Positions 47,791-56,423 of a DNA stretch of 64,000 nt are shown here, in pieces (positions within the stretch are counted from its first letter, which is position 1; the number at the start of each line of letters is the position of its first letter). Where the stretch lies: NCBI RefSeq assembly GCF_030068455.1, contig NZ_JAQOSQ010000003.1:283247-347246 (forward strand), written 5' to 3'. Position numbers and translations under genes: made by a program. The DNA comes from Roseofilum casamattae BLCC-M143 (GTDB lineage Bacteria > Cyanobacteriota > Cyanobacteriia > Cyanobacteriales > Desertifilaceae). The notes under the pieces are model-generated. The model was given only the letters and a program-made list of their open reading frames with translations, searched no databases and had not been told where the DNA came from.

Positions 47791-48569
47791 GCGCCGGCAA
47801 TTGATGCGCCGGCGAGATTAGATTCTGACAAATTGGATAGGCTAAAGTCGGTATCCATTAATACGGCTTCGCTCAGATCGGCTTGACTGAAGTTTGCCCA
47901 ATGCAGTTGCGCGCGGTAGAGAGTCGCTTTGTGCAGATCGGCAGCGCGTAAGGAGGTTCCCATCAGATTGCTCGATCGCAAACTGGTTTCGCGCAGGTTA
48001 GCACGGCGAAAGTTACTGCCGACTAAAATGGCTTGACTCAGATCGGCTTGTTGCAAATCGGCGATTTCTAGGGTAGCTTGGCACAAGATACTGTGGGCTA
48101 ATTTTGCTTGTTTCAAAGTTGCACTATTGAGAATAGCATGACTTAAGTTCGCGTATTCGAGAATAGTATGGCACATTGAGGCTTCAATCAATTTCGTACG
48201 GCTTAACGATGCTCCGCGCAAATTAGCATGATTGAGAATCGAACCACTCAGATTGCTTTCGCTCAAGTTAGCTTTTTGTAAGTTAGCTCCTTGTAAGTTG
48301 GCTTGGCTGAGAGAGGCTTCATGCAGGCAGGTTTCTTGTAAATTAGCTCCAATTAAATTAGCACCCATCAAATTCACTCGATCCATAAAAGCTTGAGTGA
48401 AGATGGCTCCACCTAAGGTTGCTCCAGATAAATTCGCTTTGATTAAGTTAGCTCGGCTTAAATCAATTTCACAGAGATTTGCTTCTCGCAAGTCAGCATT
48501 GGCTAAATTAATTTGGCAAAAATTACGCTGTCCATTGTCATACCGTTGCCGTAATTCTGAAACCTTCAT
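47763..48569 (-). CDS. Pentapeptide repeat protein
   Basis: A 268-residue protein made almost entirely of A(N/D)LxX pentapeptides (ANLREANLCE type), forming about twelve coils of a right-handed beta-helix. A short N-terminal stretch precedes it (MKVSELRQRYDNGQRNF). Pentapeptide proteins are very common in cyanobacteria and mostly of unknown role; a few protect DNA gyrase. No membrane segment or fused domain is seen. Confidence 0.93.
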   Translation of the reverse strand: MKVSELRQRYDNGQRNFCQINLANADLREANLCEIDLSRANLIKANLSGATLGGAIFTQAFMDRVNLMGANLIGANLQETCLHEASLSQANLQGANLQKANLSESNLSGSILNHANLRGASLSRTKLIEASMCHTILEYANLSHAILNSATLKQAKLAHSILCQATLEIADLQQADLSQAILVGSNFRRANLRETSLRSSNLMGTSLRAADLHKATLYRAQLHWANFSQADLSEAVLMDTDFSLSNLSESNLAGASIAGAQFPKGFEL

Positions 48570-48858
48570 AAATTTTCCTCAGACCTGACGTTATTTACTG
48601 AATCATCAGTTACATTGATTTCACTCTCGTCTCAGGATAAGAGACAATAGCTAATAGTACTTATCTCGATCGCCATTCCACCCTTTACGTTCCAATAGAT
48701 GTAACTGTTATCCCAAGTGATTGACATTATATCTTATGCCTATCCTCAGTTTTCAGATACTGCTTACCCAGGCTATTACTAGCGCATGTTGACAAAATAA
48801 TCAATATACGATAAACTAATAGAATATGCGGCAGTCATACAAGAGGATAGTATCATCT

Positions 48859-50850
48859 ATGGCGATGAAGACCTTGCAATCCACAAGTAGACTTAGAACG
48901 ACTAAGTTTGTTCTGTATAACTTAGCCAATCGACCGATCGCTTATTATCAAGTAGACCGGAAAATATTAAGCGATCGCATTGATGATTCCAGTCTAGTCG
49001 ATCCCGATGCGATCGCCCACAGTATTCTTGCGATCGATTCTTTGAATAATGCAACAACCCATGCCATACCATTGTTCAAAGAATACGACTACCAAGTTTT
49101 TGTCTCTCGCAGTGCCAAACAACTCCATGGAAGTGATGGCTGGTTGAACATTGAGGGACTCAAACCTACCGATGATGGAGTTATCTATCAATACAAGAAC
49201 CTGACAAAATTGGAATTCCATCGATTGACGGATATTCCGATTGTACAACGAGATGAATCAGTCTTTGCATTGGCTCAATTTCAATTATTTTCTGGTGACT
49301 TCAACCGGGCAAAATATGCTCTGAATAGTACTTTTGATGTGACCGTGAATCGACGACACGAGAAAGTATTAACTAACCGTCAATTAGTAGATTTTTATGA
49401 GGATCTCAACCACGCAATCTACCATACTGAAGAATGGGAAGATTGTACCACCAACAGTTCGCCAAGTAATAGAGTTAATCAAAAGCAAACCATATCGTTT
49501 CTCGAGGCGATCCAACTGTTGGAAACTCATCGCGATCGCATTCTCCTGAACCTGAATCACTTGCAAGCTCGCTATACTTATCGAGGTCTTAAACGGGTTC
49601 CCGGATATCGAAATGAGAAAGGAAATTTAGTTCCACTTTTACTGGCGACACAATATATCGATGGTGGCGTATATGTTCCCATGGGAACCTTTGAGATTAA
49701 CCGTAAAACGGCAACCATTAACTTGCGCCTTAGTCGTCGAGTTAAACTCGTACAAGCGGACAATCAAGCAACCATTAACGAAGTAGCTGGCGTACTTTTA
49801 AACGACTTGAAAGGTTACAACAGTTATACCTTAGTCAGTGATGGCGAACGAAGTGTTAATGCGCTCAAGGTTAAATTTTCACGGGCGAAAACTTTCCACC
49901 TATTCCGCGAGAAAAATCTCTTGCTTGATGCTACAGAATTTGACCGTAATGCTGAATATGAAATTCCATTAGACTCTCTTTCTTTAATTCCTTGCGATCG
50001 CGAATACAACCAATTGCAAGGACTGTTCCAGGAATTAGCCATTTTGCGAGTCTTATCTAGTCTGTTCAATGCTTATCTGAACGATGTCTCGGAAGACTAT
50101 ACTCGGGAGCAGTTGCAGGATTTGAATGCTTGCTACATCTCGAAAAACTTGTATGTCAATTTCCCAAAAATTAATGCTCATCCCGATCTCAAAGATGCAT
50201 TAGCTGCTGGAGAAATTGAGACTCGCATCCGCTATCAAATTGATTTAGGAAATCGGGAGATTCTCAATCTCGGTCAATTGTACTCGGCGAACAGGTTCTT
50301 GCAGAAATTTTACAATGTTTGCGATCGCGCTACGGGCAAAGAATTAGAAAAGCCTACTTTTTCCCAAACTCTGGCTCAACCCGTTCTCTTGACCAATAGA
50401 AATTTGAACAACAAGAAAAAAACGAGCAAAATTGACAGTTTGATGAAGTCTATATTTGACGATTTCTTGGGATTAGATTGTACTGGAAAAGCAACAGATA
50501 TGCTCTCTCAAGTTGGAGCAAGCGAGTTGGTCAACTATCTGGAGCAGCGAGGTATCGGATCGCAAGAAAATATGGAGATTTTCATTGCTGCATTAACCGA
50601 TGCACGCCGTAAAGTAGATGGCAAGATCGAACAGATTTATCGCGACTATATTTCGCCTTTAGTCTTCTATATCGGTACCGTCGGACTCATTCCCGATGAG
50701 TTAGATGCTGTAGTCTATACTGCTGAGGCACTTTCCATGAAGTATCCCGATCTAAAGTTTTCGAGATCGGAAAAAGAAGGCTTGTTTTTTGAAGTAGAAG
50801 ACACGATTATTAGCGTTTATCCAAAAACCGAATATTTCACGGTAAACTAG
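48859..50850 (+). CDS. Large hypothetical protein
   Basis: A 663-residue soluble protein that I do not recognise. The ATG at 48859 is preferred because AGAGGA lies just before it; 48826 would add 11 residues. The sequence is even in composition, with mixed alpha/beta content and no signal, membrane helix or clear catalytic motif. A C-terminal segment (PLVFYIGTVGLIPDELDAVVYTAEAL) may be structured. It is divergent from the pentapeptide gene with a 290-base gap. A role linked to the effector-like block is possible only by position. Confidence 0.6.
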   Translation: MAMKTLQSTSRLRTTKFVLYNLANRPIAYYQVDRKILSDRIDDSSLVDPDAIAHSILAIDSLNNATTHAIPLFKEYDYQVFVSRSAKQLHGSDGWLNIEGLKPTDDGVIYQYKNLTKLEFHRLTDIPIVQRDESVFALAQFQLFSGDFNRAKYALNSTFDVTVNRRHEKVLTNRQLVDFYEDLNHAIYHTEEWEDCTTNSSPSNRVNQKQTISFLEAIQLLETHRDRILLNLNHLQARYTYRGLKRVPGYRNEKGNLVPLLLATQYIDGGVYVPMGTFEINRKTATINLRLSRRVKLVQADNQATINEVAGVLLNDLKGYNSYTLVSDGERSVNALKVKFSRAKTFHLFREKNLLLDATEFDRNAEYEIPLDSLSLIPCDREYNQLQGLFQELAILRVLSSLFNAYLNDVSEDYTREQLQDLNACYISKNLYVNFPKINAHPDLKDALAAGEIETRIRYQIDLGNREILNLGQLYSANRFLQKFYNVCDRATGKELEKPTFSQTLAQPVLLTNRNLNNKKKTSKIDSLMKSIFDDFLGLDCTGKATDMLSQVGASELVNYLEQRGIGSQENMEIFIAALTDARRKVDGKIEQIYRDYISPLVFYIGTVGLIPDELDAVVYTAEALSMKYPDLKFSRSEKEGLFFEVEDTIISVYPKTEYFTVN

Positions 50851-50859
50851 TCAAATAAG

Positions 50860-50876
50860 GTGGGCGTAGTGCCCAC
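50860..50876. terminator. Short hairpin after the 663-residue gene
   Basis: GTGGGC (50860-50865) pairs with GCCCAC (50871-50876) over a five-base loop, 10 bases after the stop codon. It could be a terminator or a copy of a dispersed GGTGGGC repeat. Confidence 0.4.
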
Positions 50877-50932
50877 TCTACCAAACTCTGTTCCCCAAAC
50901 TATTTTTTAGCTTCTCTTATCCTAACCTGACG

Positions 50933-51655
50933 TTAACTGAGTAGAGATAAAAGCTGTTCTCCTACCTCAATTTCACCGACAACGCGACGGACGGGTTTCG
51001 GCCAAACTCGGAGCAGAGTTGGAGTCGCTAAAACTCGATCGCTCTCTGCCAAATCTGGGTGCTTGAGGATATCGATCACCTTGAGCGTGTAGGGTTGAGA
51101 TAGGGTTTTCTCTAAAGCATCGTGAACCTTACGCAACAGATGTTCCATATGTCTGTAAGTTCCGGTGACAAACAAGCGAAATACATATCCTTCTGGTTGC
51201 ACCTCATCCAGAAAGCGATCGCTATTTTCTGGAGGACTTAAATTATCTTGAGGAGCATCGATACGAACCACCCAATCGCGATCGTCCCATAATTTGGGAA
51301 ATTGGTGGTAATAAGTAGCGATCGCCATCGGATCGCACAAATGTGGCGAGCAATGCACTTGCGTCCACGTCTGTCCTGGCGTATTAAAAATGGCGTTCAA
51401 AAAGGGATGGTAGTGAAAGACAAAAGGATAGGCTTCGGCAATACACTCAATTTGTTGTGTCTGCGGATTAAACCAGCGATCGATAGTTGCCGTATAACAA
51501 GGCACTAAGAAATGAGGGGGAGCGCTCAGCTCGAACAAGGTTTGCAACCGAGTGCATAAATCGATATGCCATCGACGTTGCTTGCTTGGATCGATACAGT
51601 AAACGACATCCCCTCCAGGAGTAAATAAAGCAATGCCTTTGAACAGCTCGGACAA
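50933..51655 (-). CDS. KaiB-like domain protein
   Basis: A 240-residue protein. The C-terminal about 90 residues match the KaiB/thioredoxin-like fold: YVFRLFVTGTYRHMEHLLRK, YTLKVIDILKHPDLAESD, ATPTLLRVWPKPVRRVVGE. The first 150 residues form a separate conserved-looking region (MSELFKGIALFTPGG). KaiB and the SasA sensor domain bind KaiC in the circadian clock; whether this protein does is unknown. It lies 20 bases downstream of pilT on the same strand, so the two are likely co-transcribed. Confidence 0.85.
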   Translation of the reverse strand: MSELFKGIALFTPGGDVVYCIDPSKQRRWHIDLCTRLQTLFELSAPPHFLVPCYTATIDRWFNPQTQQIECIAEAYPFVFHYHPFLNAIFNTPGQTWTQVHCSPHLCDPMAIATYYHQFPKLWDDRDWVVRIDAPQDNLSPPENSDRFLDEVQPEGYVFRLFVTGTYRHMEHLLRKVHDALEKTLSQPYTLKVIDILKHPDLAESDRVLATPTLLRVWPKPVRRVVGEIEVGEQLLSLLS

Positions 51656-51675
51656 CGACTTTCTCTCGATCGGGG

Positions 51676-52959
51676 TTAAATGCGACCTCGGAGGAACTGC
51701 GCCATTTCGTTCGGAGTTGGCGACTTCTCCAAGGCAGTTTCTTCCGTGATTCGCCCCTCTTGATAGAGGTTGTACAGCGCTTTATTCATCGTCGTCATTC
51801 CTTCAAACTCCGACCGGAGCATGACTTGAGTAATTTCCTCGAGATCGTTTTTGATCACGTATTCTTTCACGGCATCGGTAGCAATGAGAATATCGTGGAA
51901 GGCTGCCCGCTTACCATCAGTGGTCTTGCATAATCCTTGCGCAATAATCGACACCAAAGATTCCGCTAAGGATACCCGCAACGCCGGTTGTTCCGCCGGA
52001 GGGAACATCCCCATAATCCGCTCGATGGTTTTCACTGCACTGTTAGTGTGCAAGGTTCCCATCACCAAGTGACCGGTAGACGCCGCTTTCAGGGCAATTC
52101 CCATGGTTTCCTTGTCCCGAATTTCTCCGACGAGCATCAAATCCGGATCTTCCCGTAGAGCTGCTTTCAGAGCATTCTTAAACTCTCGGGTATGGCGACC
52201 GACCTCGCGGTGTTTGACCAGAGATTTTTGGCTGACGTGAACGAATTCGACCGGGTCTTCAATGGTAATAATGTGATGGGCCATGTTCCGATTGATATAG
52301 TCAATCAGGGCTGCCATTGTGGTGGATTTGCCCGAACCCGTGGGTCCAGTCACCAAAACCAATCCCTTATGGTAATGACAAATATCCCTGAAGACTTCCG
52401 GACAGCGCAACTGCTCCATCGTTAAAATATTCGACGGAATCAACCGGAATACCGCCGACGGTCCGGCCAGGGAATCGAACATATTAATCCGAATCCGCAC
52501 AAAACCAAAGTCAAACGCACCATCAAAATCCAAATGATCTTGGAATTGTCGAATCTCCTCATCAGTCATGCACTCTCGCATCCAACTGGTAAAGGTATTC
52601 AGGTCGGTTTTCGGATACTCTAAACTCGTAATATCTCCCCGCTTGCGATAGCGAGGCAGCTCGTTCACCCCGAGGTGAATATCGGAAACTCCTTCTTCAT
52701 CAGCGCGTTTGACTAATTCTTTCAGGGTGGGGTGTCCGGCAGTGGGCCCCGATTTGGGAGCCGCTCGTTTTGCCGCCGCTGCTCTAGCTTTGGCCGCACC
52801 CGGTTGAGCTGCTTTCGCCTTCGCCGCTTGGGCATTCATCGGCATAGTGCGCGCCGACATTTGTTGCGTCGCACCCTCAGCGCTGGCTCCAGGACGAGGG
52901 GGAGGCGCGGGGGGACGCGGGGGAGGAGACGGGGGTTTTTTCTGGGGAGATTGGGTCAT
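51676..52959 (-). CDS. pilT: Type IV pilus retraction ATPase PilT
   Basis: A 427-residue hexameric retraction ATPase. A low-complexity Pro/Ala/Lys N-terminal extension (about 1-75) precedes the PilT core with SDIHLGVNELPRYRKRG. Walker A is GPTGSGKSTTMAAL and Walker B LMLVGEIRD, with the His box in TGHLVMGTLHT. The N-terminal extension and tail suit a PilT2-like cyanobacterial paralog, the group linked to phototaxis, but this subclass call is tentative. The ATG at 52959 has GGA 9 bases upstream; 53022 is an alternative. The KaiB-like gene follows. Confidence 0.93.
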   Translation of the reverse strand: MTQSPQKKPPSPPPRPPAPPPRPGASAEGATQQMSARTMPMNAQAAKAKAAQPGAAKARAAAAKRAAPKSGPTAGHPTLKELVKRADEEGVSDIHLGVNELPRYRKRGDITSLEYPKTDLNTFTSWMRECMTDEEIRQFQDHLDFDGAFDFGFVRIRINMFDSLAGPSAVFRLIPSNILTMEQLRCPEVFRDICHYHKGLVLVTGPTGSGKSTTMAALIDYINRNMAHHIITIEDPVEFVHVSQKSLVKHREVGRHTREFKNALKAALREDPDLMLVGEIRDKETMGIALKAASTGHLVMGTLHTNSAVKTIERIMGMFPPAEQPALRVSLAESLVSIIAQGLCKTTDGKRAAFHDILIATDAVKEYVIKNDLEEITQVMLRSEFEGMTTMNKALYNLYQEGRITEETALEKSPTPNEMAQFLRGRI

Positions 52960-53066
52960 AGCCAAGTCCTGTACAACAGAATAAGGTAGATGCCGATCGA
53001 CGCGATCGCTCTGATGCGACAAATCGGGTTGATTAGTCCGCGTTGCCCTTCAAGAACGGTTGGTGC

Positions 53067-53081
53067 AGAAACCCGGTTTCT
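53067..53081. repeat. AGAAACCCGGTTTCT palindrome
   Basis: A perfect 15-base palindrome matching the two near-copies at 32544-32607. It lies in the gap between pilT and wecB. Confidence 0.6.
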
Positions 53082-53221
53082 GAAAGTCACGCGATCGCCA
53101 GTTATTCACTTGAGAAACATCTTGAATCATTGTACTCTTTCTTTTCAGGTTTGCCTCGGTCTAACCTCAGCCCAGAGTCTATGGTTCGATTCTGTAACTT
53201 GTCTCGTATTTCGTCTTAACT

Positions 53222-54337
53222 ATGTCTAACCTTCCCCGAATCGGTATTGTTGTAGGGACTCGTCCAGAAGCAATTAAGCTCGCTCCTGTCATCGAGAAAT
53301 TTCGCACGGCAGAGAATTTTCAGACCTATGCAATCTTGACCGGCCAGCACCAAGAGATGGTCGCGCAAGTGATGAATTTATTCCACTTGAATGCCGATCG
53401 CAATTTACAGATTATGCAACCGAAACAAACCCTGACAGATATTACCTATCGCAGTTTGCAGGGATTAGAAGCCTTGTATCGGGAGCTGGAACTGGATTGG
53501 GCGATCGTGCAAGGGGATACCACTACGGCGTTTGCAGCAACTCTGGCGGCCTTTTACCAAAAGATTCCGGTCGCCCATGTGGAAGCCGGTCTGCGCACGG
53601 ATAACCTGTGGAATCCGTATCCCGAAGAAGCCAACCGTCGCTTAATTTCCCAATTAGCAACATTGCATTTTGCCCCAACTGCCTTGGCGGTGGAAAATTT
53701 ACAGCGTTCTGGCGTTATTGGCGAGATTCATCATACGGGGAATACGGTGATTGATGCTCTGCTTCAGGTGGCTCAGTCCCAACCGAAATGCGATGTAGAG
53801 GGGTTGGACTGGAGTCAATATCGGGTGTTGTTAGCAACGGTGCATCGTCGGGAAAACTGGGGACAGCCTCTGCTCGATATTGCGGCGGGATTTCTGCGCA
53901 TTCTCGATGCCTTTCCCGATACGGCGTTGGTGTTACCGTTGCATCGAAATCCGACGGTACGAGAGCCGCTGAAAGAAGTATTGCAAGACCGTCCCCGAGT
54001 ATTTCTCTTGGAACCGTTAGACTACAGTCAGTTAGTGGGGGCGATCGCCAATTGTTATTTTGTGTTAAGCGACTCGGGAGGATTGCAAGAGGAAGCCCCT
54101 TCTCTGGGCAAACCGGTATTAGTGTTACGCGAAACCACGGAGCGCCCGGAAGCTATTGATGCGGGAACGGCGAAGCTGGTGGGAACCAATCCGGATACAA
54201 TCTTTGCAGCAGCTTCCGATCTGCTCTCGCAATCCGATATTTATCAACAAATGGCCACAGCGATTAACCCGTTTGGCGATGGAAAAGCCTCGCAACGGAT
54301 TTTGGATTTAGTTGGAAAAGCAATAGTGCGATCGTAA
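53222..54337 (+). CDS. wecB: UDP-N-acetylglucosamine 2-epimerase (non-hydrolysing)
   Basis: A 371-residue enzyme interconverting UDP-GlcNAc and UDP-ManNAc for surface polysaccharides. Signature segments are present: GIVVGTRPEAIKLAPVI, VQGDTTTAFAATLAAF, VPVAHVEAGLRT-type sequence, VHRRENWG and DSGGLQEEAPSLGKPVLVLR with the TERPEA segment. Length is typical. It stands alone, divergent from pilT. Confidence 0.95.
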   Translation: MSNLPRIGIVVGTRPEAIKLAPVIEKFRTAENFQTYAILTGQHQEMVAQVMNLFHLNADRNLQIMQPKQTLTDITYRSLQGLEALYRELELDWAIVQGDTTTAFAATLAAFYQKIPVAHVEAGLRTDNLWNPYPEEANRRLISQLATLHFAPTALAVENLQRSGVIGEIHHTGNTVIDALLQVAQSQPKCDVEGLDWSQYRVLLATVHRRENWGQPLLDIAAGFLRILDAFPDTALVLPLHRNPTVREPLKEVLQDRPRVFLLEPLDYSQLVGAIANCYFVLSDSGGLQEEAPSLGKPVLVLRETTERPEAIDAGTAKLVGTNPDTIFAAASDLLSQSDIYQQMATAINPFGDGKASQRILDLVGKAIVRS

Positions 54338-54392
54338 CATTGAAGTGTGGTGGTCGAGTTTAGGAAAGTTTTTGGTTAGATAAACCTTGTCT

Positions 54393-55412
54393 TTACTCCA
54401 TCGATCGCCTCTGACTCAACCAACCAGATAAATCCTCTAAACTCGTCCAATCCAAAATCGCCATTCCTAACTCATCCAAATCGTCTAAAGACAATTGTTG
54501 CATCTGGGCGATCGCCGCTTCCGGAACCTCTCCAAACCGGCGCTGAAGTTGACGCAAAATCAACCCTAATGCTGATTCCAATTGCCCTTCAGCACGTCCT
54601 TGTTGCAATCCTTGTTGCAATCCTTGTTCGAGTCCTTGTTCGAGTCCTTGTTCGAGTCCTTGTTCGAGTCCTTGTTGAAGTCCCTGTTCTAACGCTTCTG
54701 TCCTCGCTTGTACGACATAACCCTGCTGGTCGAGAAGCCACCGTTCCTTTTGGTCTAACTCTTCCGCGTCCTTGACACTCAAATTAGCTCGATTCGCGAT
54801 CTCCAAAGCTTTGCTGATTTCCGGCACTTCTTCAAGAGAACTGGGAATCATCTCGAGATTTGGTGCTTCCTTCATAAAGTAAATCCATTTTTCTGTCAGA
54901 GTTTCTAATTCTTCCAGGGATTTGTTGAATTTTCGCAGCTCGACAAATATCAGTTCAATTTGTTCGTCAGGATAGTCCAATGAGGGGAGAGTTTTCTCCT
55001 TTAAACCGAAGCGAGTGATAATCGGTTTAGCCTTGGGAAATAGCGGAAAATCAACAATGGTTAGAGCAATGACCGGTTGCAGTCCCACATAAGGTTTTCC
55101 TATCCTGAGCTGATTTCCATAGGTTTTTGCCCAGTTGTACAAGACTCGCTTTTTGAAAGCGGGTACATTGAGCACTTGCATTTCAATGAGGACAGTTGTA
55201 CCGTTACCAAGGATGGCTTTGACATCGAGATAGCTATCTTTGAGACCGCCGATCTCGGCTTGATTATAGGGATCGATAATTTCTAGGTCGCTAATTTTTG
55301 GCTCCCCTGCATAAATGAGAGCATTTAAGAAGCTAATTAGGATATCCGTGCTTTCTTGGGAACCAAAGATGCGCTTGAAAGCGAAATCAGTTTTGGGATT
55401 GATAAATTGCAT
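54393..55412 (-). CDS. Rpn-family recombination-promoting nuclease/transposase-like protein
   Basis: A 339-residue PD-(D/E)XK nuclease of the Rpn family: NPKTDFAFKRIFGSQES, DVKAILGNGTTVLIEMQV (the acidic and E-x-Q/K core). Rpn proteins are RecA-independent recombination endonucleases, often multicopy in cyanobacteria. The C-terminal part contains about eight GLEQ/GLQQ units (GLQQGLEQGLEQG) from a 12-base repeat, which likely forms a coiled or helical tail and differs in length among copies. Confidence 0.88.
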   Translation of the reverse strand: MQFINPKTDFAFKRIFGSQESTDILISFLNALIYAGEPKISDLEIIDPYNQAEIGGLKDSYLDVKAILGNGTTVLIEMQVLNVPAFKKRVLYNWAKTYGNQLRIGKPYVGLQPVIALTIVDFPLFPKAKPIITRFGLKEKTLPSLDYPDEQIELIFVELRKFNKSLEELETLTEKWIYFMKEAPNLEMIPSSLEEVPEISKALEIANRANLSVKDAEELDQKERWLLDQQGYVVQARTEALEQGLQQGLEQGLEQGLEQGLEQGLQQGLQQGRAEGQLESALGLILRQLQRRFGEVPEAAIAQMQQLSLDDLDELGMAILDWTSLEDLSGWLSQRRSME

Positions 55413-55572
55413 AATTTTTTATCCTTCGATCGTGTGTTGAGCTACAGGGTAAGACTTCTACTTCTAGATTCAACCGTTACCAAGAGTATGACGGATGTGG
55501 GTTCGCTCAATTGACGGTTATGACACGAGTTCTATACAATTCAGGACGAACTTACTTGAGATATTATAGCCT

Positions 55573-56253
55573 ATGGCCGAATCCCTATCTGTCCGTATCA
55601 TTGGTACGATCGGGGTAATTACATCACTGCTAGTACCGATAGAAGCGATCGCCAAACCCTTATCTGTAAGTCAAGACTCGGGGTCTGAATTACAACTTTA
55701 TGGCGGCCCGAGAACGCGATCGCCGTTAGTACAATGGTATTTAGAAGAATTAAACGTTCCCTATCGTTATATATCCCTCAATCTCCGGGAAAACGAACAC
55801 CAAACACCAGAATATTTAGCCATTAATCCCATGGGAAAAGTTCCGGCGTTGGTGGATGAAGATTTTACGGTTTGGGAGTCTGGGGCAATTTTGCTGTATT
55901 TGGCGGAAAAATATGGAGATTTTCCGGATACTTTAGAAGCGCGATCGCGACGAGTACAATGGGTTTTGTTTGCCAATGCAACTCTAGGGCCGGGATTATT
56001 TTTGCCCGAACGACGCGATCGCGAAATACCTCGTTTATTAGCACCACTGAATGAGATTTTATCCCAACAGCCATTTTTATTGGGATCGAGTCTAGATGTG
56101 GCTGATATCGCGATCGCGTCTTATTTGTATTATGCCCAAATGTTAGCCCAACTCGATTATGGTGATTATCCCGCTATTGTCGATTATCTGGAGCGCATTA
56201 CAGCTAGAACAGCATTTCAAAATACTTTAGGCAAACGGTTTGCCGGTTCATAA
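55573..56253 (+). CDS. Glutathione S-transferase with N-terminal export signal
   Basis: A 226-residue protein. The thioredoxin-like N-terminal GST domain starts at about residue 40 (LQLYGGPRTRSPLVQWYLEE) and includes the glutathione-binding KVPALVDEDFTVWESGAILLYL. The helical C-terminal domain follows (LGSSLDVADIAIASYL). Before it, the first 30 residues contain a hydrophobic core (IIGTIGVITSLLVPIEAIA) like a signal peptide. GSTs are normally cytoplasmic; an exported or membrane-tethered GST would be unusual. The Met is the first in frame, and no internal start gives a full GST domain as neatly. Confidence 0.85.
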   Translation: MAESLSVRIIGTIGVITSLLVPIEAIAKPLSVSQDSGSELQLYGGPRTRSPLVQWYLEELNVPYRYISLNLRENEHQTPEYLAINPMGKVPALVDEDFTVWESGAILLYLAEKYGDFPDTLEARSRRVQWVLFANATLGPGLFLPERRDREIPRLLAPLNEILSQQPFLLGSSLDVADIAIASYLYYAQMLAQLDYGDYPAIVDYLERITARTAFQNTLGKRFAGS

Positions 56254-56423
56254 GGTGCAGTTAGGAGGATGGCTATAATTAATTAAGAACCCATTTGGCA
56301 GTGGAAATACTTCCGAACCTATTCTCGATTGCCTGCACCAAGCCGCGATAGAATTATGATGGTGAGATTCTATCGGCTTCATATACCTTTTCCCGATTCC
56401 CTAGCGCTGCGCGCTACCAACCC

